Assembly (NCBI GenBank): GCA_033391075.1
Contig: JAWPMV010000003.1
Location: 62,001-126,000 of the forward strand
DNA length: 64,000 nucleotides
Origin: Bacteroidia bacterium
Lineage (GTDB): Bacteria; Bacteroidota; Bacteroidia; J057
Direction of reading: 5' to 3'
In this document: positions 33,530-42,909 of the stretch, piece after piece
How positions within the stretch are numbered: the stretch's first letter is position 1
Layout: the number at the start of each line of letters is the position of its first letter
Made by a program: the position numbers and the translations under genes
Notes under the pieces: model-generated
Told to the model about the DNA's origin: nothing
The model's database searches: none
What the model saw: the letters and a program-made list of their open reading frames with translations, nothing else

Positions 33530-34228
33530 ATGAAACTTAGACTACTCTACCAAGCGAAAGCTCACCTATTCTTGTTGATAGGCTGCATGCTTGGCTTGAT
33601 AGTCCCTCAAAGTTCGTTTGCCGATAATATACCGCTGGATGAACGTTCTGTGAACGCCATCGCAATGTGCGGTGCAATTAGTTCAGTTGATGAAGGCAAA
33701 GGGCTATCTGGTACTACTGTTAGAATAAAGGTAAGTACGGATGGAGTGCTAAGTGTTGGAAACGGAAAAAATACGGTGAACGAAGGTGTAGATTATTTTT
33801 TGCCAAAGATTGATTTGGGGAATTGGAAGCTGAACCTTCCAATAGGGAACCCCACCGAGCTAAGGCCTCCGGCAATCCTTGATAATGCGAAAAATGAGAC
33901 TCTTCAAAATTTCATGTTTAAAACAAAAATTCTGAAAAATCCGGATGCAACAGATACCGAAATCTTGCATGCTGATGCTGAGGGAGAGGATGAAGGATAT
34001 ACCTTTGATGAGTATGTCGAAACGGATCCTTTTACCCTTGAAGTTAGCGCATCTGATGGTCGCCTTGAAGTAATCCTCAATGAAAATTGCTCTGCAGTAT
34101 ATGCCGACATCCATATGCAAAAATGGGGCATCTTCGAGAATTACTTCAAAGCGGGCAATTATTTGCTTACAAGGGATGAGGGAGCATTTGCCCGGGTCAA
34201 ATATTACAATTTAGTAGTTAGTCATTAG
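33530..34228 (+). pseudogene. Chimera: SusC-like N-terminus fused to an internally deleted PL7 alginate lyase
   Basis: 232 residues from ATG 33530 (the duplicated susC start). Residues 1-75 mirror the SusC signal peptide and the start of its carboxypeptidase-regulatory domain (MKLRLLYQAK..., GLSGTTVRIK against GLEGAAIRIK). Residues about 92-232 are a PL7 lyase: NWKLNLP at the start and NYFKAGNYL plus VKYYNLVVSH at the end are family hallmarks. The middle strands carrying the RSELR and QIH catalytic motifs are missing, and the PL7 part is about 140 residues instead of about 220. The frame is intact, so it may be expressed, but endolytic activity is unlikely. It could be a decaying gene or a secreted alginate-binding protein. 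Confidence 0.72.
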
Positions 34229-34319
34229 ATACTCATATGGATTTCAGTAGTTATCCTATTCAAGAAGCATCAGGAGAACTTTCTCCTGATGCCCTTTCTC
34301 AAGAATCTCTGCTCAATAA

Positions 34320-36581
34320 ATGAAAGTATTGACACAACATATCGCACTTCACCTATTCCTTTGGCTTGGCCTGGCTTTCTCAGCCTGGACCCAAACTCAC
34401 CCCAATCTAATTCTGACGAAATCGGGTATAGATCAGGTTCGTGAGCAATTGGACGAGGTGCCGCTTTTTACTGAGAGCTTGAAAAATGCAAGCGAAGAGG
34501 TGGAAAGTTGGATGGCTAAAGGTCCACAAGTTCCTGTACCTAAAGATATGGCCGGAGGCTATAGCCATGAAGTACACAAACAGAACTTTTTCCTTGCCCA
34601 GAAAGCAGGAGCACTTTACCAGATCAAAGAAGACGAAAAATACGCCAGCTTCATTAAGGAGCTTTTCATGGCCTATGCTGAACTATTTCCTACCCTTGGG
34701 AAACACCCCGCAACGCGCTCATATGCAAGAGGCAAACTCTTTTGGCAATGTCTGAATGATGCCAATTGGCTGGTGTACATGAGTCAGGCCTATGACTGTG
34801 TGTATGAATACCTGAGTCCTGCTGAAAGAGAGCATTTGGAGAAAAACCTCTTTGGACCTTATATGGATTATATCTCTGTTGAGAATCCTCAGTTCTTCAA
34901 TCGGATTCACAACCATAGTACCTGGGGAAATGCAGGCGTAGGTATGATGGCTTTAGTAATGGGGGATGAGGAACGTTTGCAAAGAGCTTTGTACGGCCTC
35001 GACCTGAAAACAGAAGAAAAAGAAGCTGTTGACAATGATGGGGGATTGATCCAGATGCCCGACCAGAGAACGGCAGGTTTTTTCGCTCAGTTAGACAATG
35101 CATTTTCTCCAGACGGATACTATACAGAGGGACCCTATTACCAGCGGTATGCAATGTCCCCCTTCATCCTTTTTGCTCAGGCTCTGGAAAACCATAAACC
35201 CGAAATTGAGATATTTAAATACAGAGGAGAATTATTAAAAAATGCAGTTTATGTCCTCTTGAATCTGACAGATAGCCAGGGACGGTTTTATCCCCTAAAT
35301 GATGCCCAAAAAGGCATGTCCTATCATTCCCGAGAACTCATCTCTGCGGTAGATGCTGTTTACTATCTATGTGGACGGGACAAAGGCCTGCTTTCGATAG
35401 CTAAAGAACAAAATGTTTTCCAGTTGGATCAAACCGGCTTTCAGGTTGCAGCGGATATAAGCCAGGGTTTGACGGAGCCTTTCGCTAAAATACCAATGGA
35501 ACTGAGAGATGGTGCGAAAGGAGATGAAGGAGCTATGGCCATTCTGAGAGCTCCTGGAGGAGATACAGATATCAGTTGCCTCTTTAAATACTCTGCACAG
35601 GGAATGGGCCACGGACACTTTGACAGGCTCGCTTATTCCCTTTATGACGGAAGTACGGAAATTTTGCAGGATTATGGTTCGGCAAGGTGGGTAAACATTG
35701 ATCAGAAATCCGGAGGTGGCTATCTCAAAGAAAATAAAAGCTGGGCCAAACAAAGCCTGGCACATAATACGATCGTAGTAGATCAGCGGTCTCAGTTTGG
35801 AGGGAATACGAAAAAGGCAAATCCCTTCCATGCTGAACCCTGGTATTATAATACAAGCAATCCTTCCGTCCAATTGGTAAGTGCTAAAGAGAGCAATGCC
35901 TATAAAGGGGTAGAATTGCATCGGACCCTATGTTTATTGACAGATGAGGCCTTTGAGAAGCCATTGCTCATTGATGTGTTCAGGTTGCAGTCAGAGGAGT
36001 CTCATCAGTTGGATTTGCCCTTTCATTTTCAAGAGCAATTAATTTCTACCAATTTCTCCTATGAGAATTTTGGGGAAAAGCTGGAAGTATTGGGAGAAAA
36101 GCAGGGCTATCAGCATGTTTGGAAAGAAGCAGAGGGAAATCCCGATGGAAATGAAGTTCGTCTGGGCTGGTTTGCAGATAATAAATTCTACGAAATAACC
36201 ACATTGGCTGATAGTTCGGATAAATTGATCCTGGCTCGTACAGGTGCCAATGATCCCAACTTTAATTTGCGCAGAGATGCATTCCTTGTTTTAAGGAAAG
36301 AATCAAAAAAAGACGCCATTTTTGTATCTACTATCCGAGCGCATGGCTCTTACAGCCCTGTGTCCGAAATACCGACAAACCCTTATCCTGATCAGATTAA
36401 TCTGAAAATTTTGCTTGATCAGCGAGACTATAGTATCATTGAGATCAGAACTAAAAACTCATCGCCCTTTATTTTGATGATTGCCAATAGCTCCAAAGAT
36501 CCTAAGAAAAAACATCAGGTGGATCTGGGTAACAAGGAATTTTCCTGGATAGGTCCTGTTTCACTAATTAAAAATCAATAA
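34320..36581 (+). CDS. PL17-type oligoalginate lyase (exolytic)
   Basis: 753 residues. A signal peptide (to about WTQ, residue 25) is followed by the alpha-barrel alginate lyase domain and a C-terminal heparinase II/III-like beta-sandwich. The pair N198-H199 (NRIHNHSTWGN) matches the catalytic Asn-His of Alg17c, and DGYYTEGPYYQRY at about 265-277 holds the catalytic Tyr. The metal-binding GMGHGHFDRLAYSLYDG segment opens the second domain. It releases unsaturated monouronate from oligoalginate in the periplasm. The cupin gene follows 3 bp later, so the two are tightly coupled. Confidence 0.92.
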   Translation: MKVLTQHIALHLFLWLGLAFSAWTQTHPNLILTKSGIDQVREQLDEVPLFTESLKNASEEVESWMAKGPQVPVPKDMAGGYSHEVHKQNFFLAQKAGALYQIKEDEKYASFIKELFMAYAELFPTLGKHPATRSYARGKLFWQCLNDANWLVYMSQAYDCVYEYLSPAEREHLEKNLFGPYMDYISVENPQFFNRIHNHSTWGNAGVGMMALVMGDEERLQRALYGLDLKTEEKEAVDNDGGLIQMPDQRTAGFFAQLDNAFSPDGYYTEGPYYQRYAMSPFILFAQALENHKPEIEIFKYRGELLKNAVYVLLNLTDSQGRFYPLNDAQKGMSYHSRELISAVDAVYYLCGRDKGLLSIAKEQNVFQLDQTGFQVAADISQGLTEPFAKIPMELRDGAKGDEGAMAILRAPGGDTDISCLFKYSAQGMGHGHFDRLAYSLYDGSTEILQDYGSARWVNIDQKSGGGYLKENKSWAKQSLAHNTIVVDQRSQFGGNTKKANPFHAEPWYYNTSNPSVQLVSAKESNAYKGVELHRTLCLLTDEAFEKPLLIDVFRLQSEESHQLDLPFHFQEQLISTNFSYENFGEKLEVLGEKQGYQHVWKEAEGNPDGNEVRLGWFADNKFYEITTLADSSDKLILARTGANDPNFNLRRDAFLVLRKESKKDAIFVSTIRAHGSYSPVSEIPTNPYPDQINLKILLDQRDYSIIEIRTKNSSPFILMIANSSKDPKKKHQVDLGNKEFSWIGPVSLIKNQ

Positions 36582-36584
36582 AAA

Positions 36585-36932
36585 ATGAATCCAATATCAG
36601 CTAGCAAAGAATTCCTCTTTGGAAATGACATCGAATGGGAAGAAGTAGGGCCCGGTCTCAAAAGAAAGATCATGGGCTTTGATGATAAGATCATGCTTGT
36701 AAAAGTAGATTTTCAGGCAGGTGCCGTAGGGCAACTCCACGAACACCACCATTCTCAGGTTACCTATGTTGAAAGCGGTGAATTTGAGATGACCATAGGT
36801 GAAGAAGTGAAGACCCTCAAAGGAGGAGACTCTTTTTATATCCCCCCTCATGTTATGCATGGATGTGTCTGTAAATCCCCAGGGGTTCTCATCGACGTAT
36901 TCAGCCCTGCAAGAGAGGATTTTTTATCCTAA
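36585..36932 (+). CDS. kdgF: KdgF-type cupin, linearises unsaturated uronate
   Basis: 115 residues, a single small beta-barrel. The metal-binding cupin motif is H52-E-H54 with Q58 and a distal His92 (IPPHVMHG), matching the His-His-Gln-His ligand set of KdgF. KdgF converts the cyclic 4,5-unsaturated uronate released by lyases to the linear ketouronate DEH. It lies directly between the PL17 lyase and the MFS importer. A general cupin of other function is possible but the context makes KdgF most likely. Confidence 0.85.
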   Translation: MNPISASKEFLFGNDIEWEEVGPGLKRKIMGFDDKIMLVKVDFQAGAVGQLHEHHHSQVTYVESGEFEMTIGEEVKTLKGGDSFYIPPHVMHGCVCKSPGVLIDVFSPAREDFLS

Positions 36933-36952
36933 TTCATTAGAACCCTACTACT

Positions 36953-38236
36953 ATGAAAATTAAAGGATTAAGATGGTGGATCATTGGTCTGATCTTTATA
37001 GCCACTGTCATAAACTATGTGGATAGAACTGCATTTGCTTTGCTATGGCCGCAAATGGGAGAGGATTTGGGGATGGATAAATCAGATTATGCATTCCTCC
37101 TCAATGTTTTCCTGGCGACCTATGCTGCAAGTAAGTTTCTCTCAGGGAGATTGTATGACAAAATCGGCACAAGGATAGGATTTACCCTTTCCATTGTGGT
37201 TTGGTCATTAGCGGCTGGTTTTCACGCAATCGCAAGGGGGATCGTATCACTTTCTGTGGTCCGAGGTCTTCTTGGATTAGGGGAAGCCGGACTATGGCCT
37301 GGAGCAGTAAAGAGCAATGGCGAATGGTTTCCTACCAAGCAAAGAGCCTTAGCTCAGGGGATATTTAATTCAGGCGCATCCATAGGAAATGTTATTGCAC
37401 CTGTAATTATCGTTTACCTGTACGCACAATTTGGATGGAAATCCACCTATGTCATACTGGGAGTTCTTGGACTGATCTGGGTGATTCCCTGGCTATTCAT
37501 TAATAAAACGACCCCCAATAAGCATCCATGGATCACTGAGGAAGAAAAAAATCTTATATCAGCTGATCAAAGTATTGATCGGGAAACCGATCTGGATAAT
37601 ATGGGGAAAAGCTTAAGTCTGGGGAAAATATTAAGCTTCAGAGAGTCCTGGGGAGTTTTATTATGCCGATTTTTTATCGAACCGATTTGGTGGTTCTTTG
37701 CAGGCTGGATGCCAATTTACCTCAACTCCAAATTTGGGCTAAGTATTGAGGAAATTGGTAATACCATGTGGATTTCCTATTTGATGGCAGCTGCAGGAAG
37801 TATTTTGGGCGGCATCTTTACAGAATTTGCAATCAATAGAAGATCCGTAGATTTCGGAAGAAAAGTGAGTATTGTCATAGGGAGTGCCCTGATTATTCTT
37901 GCCTTCACCGGGATCATCATGTTTGTGAAAGAAACAAACTTTATGCTCTTCATCTATTTGGCGGGGGTTGCTCTATTTGGATTTCAATTTGCCATCGGCA
38001 ACATTCAAACTTTATCGAGTGATTTGTTAAAAGGACCGTCAGTTGGAACCTTAGCTGGATTGGCAGGTACAGTTGCAGCCGTTTCACCTATGATCATGAA
38101 TTGGTTTATTGGGCAAATAACAAGTGGGGGTTCTTATGTCCCTGCCTTTATAGCAATTACTATTTCAGTAGGACTTGGAGTCCTGGCTATATTTTTCTTT
38201 ATCAAACAAGTAAGATTAGTTGACAAGACTATTTAA
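36953..38236 (+). CDS. MFS transporter, hexuronate (ExuT)/ACS type
   Basis: 427 residues with 12 membrane helices. The first helix region INYVDRTAFALLWP and the loop motif GRLYDKIGTRIGF are characteristic of the anion:cation symporter family that includes hexuronate and glucarate importers. In this locus it should carry unsaturated uronate or DEH across the inner membrane. Spacing (20 bp after kdgF, 43 bp before the first SDR) fits a single operon. Confidence 0.88.
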   Translation: MKIKGLRWWIIGLIFIATVINYVDRTAFALLWPQMGEDLGMDKSDYAFLLNVFLATYAASKFLSGRLYDKIGTRIGFTLSIVVWSLAAGFHAIARGIVSLSVVRGLLGLGEAGLWPGAVKSNGEWFPTKQRALAQGIFNSGASIGNVIAPVIIVYLYAQFGWKSTYVILGVLGLIWVIPWLFINKTTPNKHPWITEEEKNLISADQSIDRETDLDNMGKSLSLGKILSFRESWGVLLCRFFIEPIWWFFAGWMPIYLNSKFGLSIEEIGNTMWISYLMAAAGSILGGIFTEFAINRRSVDFGRKVSIVIGSALIILAFTGIIMFVKETNFMLFIYLAGVALFGFQFAIGNIQTLSSDLLKGPSVGTLAGLAGTVAAVSPMIMNWFIGQITSGGSYVPAFIAITISVGLGVLAIFFFIKQVRLVDKTI

Positions 38237-38279
38237 TCAAAACAGAACTTAATTTTTAAATAATAAACAGAAAACATAA

Positions 38280-39038
38280 ATGAGCAATAATAGAATAGCG
38301 ATAATTACGGGAGCTACAGGTGGTATAGGTTTCGCTGTAGCAAAAAGATTAGGTAAAGATGGATTTACAGTAGTATTAAATGGTATCGAAGATGAAACCG
38401 GAGCGCAAAGAGTTGAAGAACTCAAAGCAGAGGGAATAGATGCTGAATATTGCGGATTTGATGTTACCAAAGAAGAACTGGTAACTGAAAACATTACCAA
38501 AATAGGCGAAAAGTACGGTAAGATAGATGTGCTGGTTAATAATGCCGGTGGATTGGGAGGAAGATCTCGATTTGAAGATATGACAACAGAATTTTACCGC
38601 TTTGTGATGGCATTAAATCTGGATTCTGTTTTCTTCGCCTCCAGGGCTGCAATCCCTTTCCTGAAAAAGGGAGAACATCCAACCATCATCAACTATACCT
38701 CAAATGCTGCATGGAATGCAGGAGGACCCGGGGCTGGAATTTATGGTACTTCTAAAGCTGGAGTTCATACAATTACAAGAGCCCTGGCCAAGGATTTGGC
38801 TGAGTACGGCATTCGAGTAAATGCAGTATCTCCCGGTACAATTGATACCCCCTTTCACCAACAAATTAAATCCACGAAGCCAGAAGTTTTTGCGTCATGG
38901 GCTAATAACATTATGTTGGGAAGATTGGGTCAGCCTGATGATGTTGCAGGGGTTGTTTCCTTTTTGGCCAGTGGTGATGCCGGCTTCATAACGGCTGAAA
39001 CCATCCAGATTGGAGGGGGACAGGCGCTAGGAATCTAA
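38280..39038 (+). CDS. SDR-family dehydrogenase 1 (candidate DEH reductase)
   Basis: 252 residues with a Rossmann TGATGGIGFA motif (about 11-20), NNAGG, and the catalytic Tyr-x3-Lys in YGTSKAG with the upstream Ser in NYTSNAA. Alginate loci encode SDR enzymes that reduce DEH to KDG with NADH or NADPH; this is one of two candidates here. KduD-like activity is an alternative. The cofactor-choosing loop after strand 2 (VVLNGIED) does not show a clear NADPH arginine. Confidence 0.85.
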   Translation: MSNNRIAIITGATGGIGFAVAKRLGKDGFTVVLNGIEDETGAQRVEELKAEGIDAEYCGFDVTKEELVTENITKIGEKYGKIDVLVNNAGGLGGRSRFEDMTTEFYRFVMALNLDSVFFASRAAIPFLKKGEHPTIINYTSNAAWNAGGPGAGIYGTSKAGVHTITRALAKDLAEYGIRVNAVSPGTIDTPFHQQIKSTKPEVFASWANNIMLGRLGQPDDVAGVVSFLASGDAGFITAETIQIGGGQALGI

Positions 39039-39065
39039 TTATCAATTAAATTTAGAGAAAGAATA

Positions 39066-39821
39066 ATGAGTACACTTAATGGTAAAGTAGCAGTAGTAAC
39101 CGGAGGGGCAAGGGATATTGGGAGAGCCATATCCGTTTGTTTAGCAAAAGAAGGAGCGAAAGTAGTGGTGAATTATTACAATTCTGAAGCTGGAGCTAAT
39201 GAAACCCTTGAGGAGATAAAGGCTTTGGGAGGAGAAGCTATTGCTGTTAAAGCTGATGTATCAAATTTATCGGATATCAAGAATCTGAAAGCAAAAACAG
39301 TAGAAGCATTCGGAGAGAAAATTGATATTCTTGTAAATAATGCAGGAGGCCTTTTTGCTCGCAAGACCTTAGAAGAATTCGATGAGTCTTTTTATGAGTT
39401 GGTGATGAATGTCAACTTTAAGGCTACCGTTTTCATCATGCAGGCATTTGAACCATTAATGGGTGCAGGCTCTTCCATCATAAATCTTTCTTCTCAGGCT
39501 GCCAGAGATGGCGGCGGCGGCGGATCTTCTCTATATGCTTCTTCCAAAGGAGCGGTGACTACCTTTTCCAGAGCCATGGCAAAAGAGCTGGGCCCAAAAG
39601 GGATTAGAGTAAATGCCGTTTGTCCCGGCTTAATTGCAACAAAATTTCACGATGATTTCACAAAGGATGAAATTCGTAAAATGGTTGCAGGTAAAACTCC
39701 TTTGAGGAGAGAAGGGAGTGCTGAAGAGGTGGCAGACCTGGTGGTCTATTTAGCTTCTGATAATAGCTCGTTCGTAAACGGAGCGAACTTTGACATCAAT
39801 GGTGGCTTAGCATTCTCCTAA
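39066..39821 (+). CDS. SDR-family dehydrogenase 2 (candidate DEH reductase)
   Basis: 251 residues with TGGARDIGRA (Rossmann), NNAGG, the catalytic Ser in INLSSQAA and Tyr-Lys in YASSKGA. A glycine run DGGGGGSS sits next to the active site. It follows SDR 1 by 27 bp. The two SDRs are only distantly similar in sequence, so they are not a recent duplication; they may use different cofactors or act on different steps. Which is the main DEH reductase cannot be decided by reading. Confidence 0.85.
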   Translation: MSTLNGKVAVVTGGARDIGRAISVCLAKEGAKVVVNYYNSEAGANETLEEIKALGGEAIAVKADVSNLSDIKNLKAKTVEAFGEKIDILVNNAGGLFARKTLEEFDESFYELVMNVNFKATVFIMQAFEPLMGAGSSIINLSSQAARDGGGGGSSLYASSKGAVTTFSRAMAKELGPKGIRVNAVCPGLIATKFHDDFTKDEIRKMVAGKTPLRREGSAEEVADLVVYLASDNSSFVNGANFDINGGLAFS

Positions 39822-39867
39822 GAAGATTTTTCAAATACATGCTATAAACGAAAGCTATAAATAAATT

Positions 39868-40902
39868 ATGAAAGTAGTAACCTTTGGAGAAATCATGTTA
39901 AGATTATCTCCTCCTGGTTGGAAGCGTTTCAGCCAAGCGAATTCCTTTGAGGTAATTTATGGTGGGGGTGAAAGTAATGTCGCAGTGAGCCTTGCCAATT
40001 ATGGAGTACCTGTAGACTTTGTTACTCGCATTCCTGATAATGATATCGGTGACTGTGCAGAAATGGAGATGAGGAAAAGAGGGGTAGGAACTCAACATAT
40101 GATTCGGGGAGGAGAAAGACTTGGCATTTACTTTCTCGAGACCGGAGCTGTATCACGCGGGAGTAAAGTTGTATATGATCGTGCATATTCTTCCATGTCT
40201 CAAATTGAGGCAGGGATGATCGACTGGGAAGAAGTATTGAAAGGTGCAGACTGGTTTCACTGGACCGGAATCACACCTGCTATTTCTCAGGGGGCAGCAG
40301 ATGCCTGTCTGGAAGCAATTCAGATGGCTAATAAACTCGGAGTGACGGTTTCTACAGACCTCAATTATCGTAAGAAGCTGTGGAAGTACGGCAAAGAACC
40401 GGGCGAGATTATGCCTGATCTGGTTGCAGGATGTGATGTAATCCTCGGAAATGAGGAAGATGCTGAAAAGCACTTTGGATTGCACCCGGAAAATGTAGAT
40501 GTAACCCAGGGAGGTTCTGTATCCGGGGAAGCCTATCTATCTGTGCTCAAGCAATTGATGGAAATGTTCCCTCGTGCAAAGAAAGTGATCACAACCCTGC
40601 GGGGCTCAATCAGCGCCTCTCACAATAGTTGGTCCGGTGTCCTCTATGATGGTGAAACATTGTATGAAGCTCCTACTTATCAGATTACTCATATCGTCGA
40701 TAGAGTAGGGGGAGGAGACAGTTTTATGGGCGGCCTGATTTATGGATTACTTACCTATCCGGAAGATGATCAAAGAGCCCTGAACTTTGCTGTGGCTGCA
40801 TCCTGCCTCAAGCATACCATTTTTGGAGATGCCAATTTGGCAAGCATAGAAGAAGTTGAAAAACTGATGTCTGGAGATGCCTCCGGACGAGTTTCACGAT
40901 AA
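39868..40902 (+). CDS. kdgK: 2-keto-3-deoxygluconate kinase (PfkB family)
   Basis: 344 residues with an N-terminal GEIMLRLSPP, the substrate-binding GGGESNVAVSLANYG, and the PfkB catalytic signature DRVGGGDSFMGGLIYGL containing the base Asp. It phosphorylates KDG to KDPG with ATP. It is the last gene before a strong terminator at 40929-40961. The next step, the aldolase, is encoded immediately after that terminator. Confidence 0.93.
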   Translation: MKVVTFGEIMLRLSPPGWKRFSQANSFEVIYGGGESNVAVSLANYGVPVDFVTRIPDNDIGDCAEMEMRKRGVGTQHMIRGGERLGIYFLETGAVSRGSKVVYDRAYSSMSQIEAGMIDWEEVLKGADWFHWTGITPAISQGAADACLEAIQMANKLGVTVSTDLNYRKKLWKYGKEPGEIMPDLVAGCDVILGNEEDAEKHFGLHPENVDVTQGGSVSGEAYLSVLKQLMEMFPRAKKVITTLRGSISASHNSWSGVLYDGETLYEAPTYQITHIVDRVGGGDSFMGGLIYGLLTYPEDDQRALNFAVAASCLKHTIFGDANLASIEEVEKLMSGDASGRVSR

Positions 40903-40928
40903 GCATACATATTATTTTGAGTTAGTCT

Positions 40929-40961
40929 GCAGGTTCAAGCCTTGCTTGGGCCTGCTTTTTT
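40929..40961 (+). terminator. Strong terminator between kdgK and eda
   Basis: A 12-bp stem (GCAGGTTCAAGC at 40929-40940 with GCTTGGGCCTGC at 40944-40955, two U-G pairs) has a 3-base loop and a run of six T (40956-40961). The eda ATG is only 3 bp further on, so the terminator occupies the eda leader. Confidence 0.85.
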
Positions 40962-40964
40962 ACT

Positions 40965-41630
40965 ATGGCAAGCGTTAAAAAACATATCTGTCTGGGAAGC
41001 ATAAGATCCCAAAAGATCATACCCCTTTTCTATCACGCAGATCAGGAAACTGCCCGGGAAATTTTGAAAGCCTGTTCTAAAGGCGGAACCCGGGTAATAG
41101 AATTTACCAATCGAGGAGATTTTGCCCAGGAAGTTTTTGCTGACCTGGTCAAATTTGCTCAGGAAGAATTACCGGAAATGATTCTGGGGATCGGCTCTGT
41201 TACAGATGCAGCTACGGCAGCGATGTATATACAATTAGGAGCCAACTTCATTGTTTCTGCTTCCTTGCGAAAAGATATAGCTACTGTATGCAACAGGAGA
41301 AAGATCCCCTATCTACCCGGTTGCGGTTCTTTGACTGAGATAGGCGAGGCTGAAGAACTCGGCTGCGATATCGTAAAGTTATTTCCCGGTTCGGTCTATG
41401 GTCCCGGCTTTATCAAAGCTGTGAAAGGTCCTCAATCCTGGACAGAAATTATGGTCACAGGAGGAGTTAGCCCTAATCAGGAAAATCTCTCTGGCTGGTT
41501 TGAAAGTGGAGCTGTTGCCGTCGGTATGGGATCCAAGCTCATTAAAAAAGATTGGGTGCAGGAAAAACAATTCGATAAGATCGCAGAAGAAATCAGGAGG
41601 TCTTTATCTATGATTAAAGCCTATAACTAA
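40965..41630 (+). CDS. eda: KDPG aldolase (Eda family)
   Basis: 221 residues, a single TIM barrel. The family residues are present: Glu46 and Arg50 in TRVIEFTNRG, and the Schiff-base Lys138 in CDIVKLFPGS. It splits KDPG into pyruvate and glyceraldehyde-3-phosphate, the last step of the alginate route. The start codon lies 3 bp after the U-run of a terminator, so its mRNA is either made by read-through or from a promoter hidden in that hairpin region. The transporter gene begins 7 bp after its stop. Confidence 0.93.
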   Translation: MASVKKHICLGSIRSQKIIPLFYHADQETAREILKACSKGGTRVIEFTNRGDFAQEVFADLVKFAQEELPEMILGIGSVTDAATAAMYIQLGANFIVSASLRKDIATVCNRRKIPYLPGCGSLTEIGEAEELGCDIVKLFPGSVYGPGFIKAVKGPQSWTEIMVTGGVSPNQENLSGWFESGAVAVGMGSKLIKKDWVQEKQFDKIAEEIRRSLSMIKAYN

Positions 41631-41637
41631 TAACAAG

Positions 41638-42909
41638 ATGTCTGCTCCATCGTCCATTCTCCAGAAAATTTCCGCATTTCTTCGAAAGATCGGTCCGGGA
41701 ATATTTGCCATTGGCTATACGATCGGTACAGGGAGTGTCACTACTATGGCTGTCGCAGGCAGTCAGTATGGGATGCAATTGCTTTGGGTTCTCTTTATCA
41801 GTTGTCTGTTTTCCTGGGTTTTGATGGAGGCTTATGGCAGGTATACCCTTGTTACGGGTGAAACGGCTCTTTATGGTTTCCGCAGACATCTGAAGTTTGG
41901 GAAAATCATGGCGATTCTCATTATAGTCGGAGTCTCCGTGGGGCAGTGGAATTCGCTGATTGGGATATTGGGAATTTCAGCGCATTCCATCTATGAAATG
42001 TTGAGTCTGTTTATCCCTGCTGCCGCTGGTTATGAATATGCCTTGATCCTGATCATTGCGATTGTGATTATTGGAAGTATGTATGCCTTGTTGTGGGTGG
42101 GTACCTATACCCTCTTCGAAAAGATCCTTTTGGTCTTTGTATCCATTATGGGCTTATCCTTCCTTTTGTCCATGTTTATTGTGCTGCCAGATCCTACTTC
42201 GATTGCAAAAGGCATGATCCCATCCATACCAGAAGTAGAAGGAGGAAGACAGTTGGTTGTCGCTTTTGTCGGTACAACTATGGCAGCTGCTACTTTCCTT
42301 TCCCGTCCTTTATTTATTCAGGGGAAAGGCTGGACAAAGGATAATCTGAAAGACCAGAGAAATGATGCCCTTTGGGCCTCGATTCTGATATTCCTGATCA
42401 GTGGATCTATCATGGCCGTAGCTATGGGGACCTTATTCGCAGAAGGGAAATCGATAGAAAAGGTCCTGGATATGGTTTATATCCTTGAACCTATTGCAGG
42501 GAAATTTGCTATCTCAGTCTTCTTTTTGGGAACCCTGGGTGCTGGACTCTCCTCCATATTCCCCATACTTATGATCACCCCTATACTGGTGGCAGATTAT
42601 CAGGCTGGAAAGCTGGATGTCGGTTCAAAACAGTTCAAAATTCTGACGGGGATTGTTTGTGCTATAGGGTTAACGGTACCTATTCTGGGTAGTAATCCTA
42701 TTAAGGCTCAAATTCTGACTCAGGTATTCAATGTCTTTGTCTTGCCATTGGTTATAATCGGCATAATGTTTCTGAGTAATAGTAAACGCCTGATGCAGGA
42801 ACATAAGGCAGGTTGGCTCCTGAATGTCGGGATGGCGCTTGCCTTAATATTTGCTAGTCTGATTTCTTATAATGGGGTACTCTCCGTGATAAATACATTT
42901 AATGGCTAA
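41638..42909 (+). CDS. Nramp-related transporter lacking the metal-site motifs
   Basis: 423 residues with about 11 membrane helices and the Nramp-like start GPGIFAIGYTIGTGSVTTM. In metal-transporting Nramps helix 1 carries DPGN and helix 6 carries MPHN; here the matching places read GYTIGTGS and GTTMAAATFLSRP, so neither metal-binding motif exists. The protein may carry another substrate. Its position 7 bp after KDPG aldolase ties it to uronate metabolism, for instance sugar-acid or organic-acid transport, which is inference. A hairpin at 42976-43020 follows. Confidence 0.82.
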   Translation: MSAPSSILQKISAFLRKIGPGIFAIGYTIGTGSVTTMAVAGSQYGMQLLWVLFISCLFSWVLMEAYGRYTLVTGETALYGFRRHLKFGKIMAILIIVGVSVGQWNSLIGILGISAHSIYEMLSLFIPAAAGYEYALILIIAIVIIGSMYALLWVGTYTLFEKILLVFVSIMGLSFLLSMFIVLPDPTSIAKGMIPSIPEVEGGRQLVVAFVGTTMAAATFLSRPLFIQGKGWTKDNLKDQRNDALWASILIFLISGSIMAVAMGTLFAEGKSIEKVLDMVYILEPIAGKFAISVFFLGTLGAGLSSIFPILMITPILVADYQAGKLDVGSKQFKILTGIVCAIGLTVPILGSNPIKAQILTQVFNVFVLPLVIIGIMFLSNSKRLMQEHKAGWLLNVGMALALIFASLISYNGVLSVINTFNG

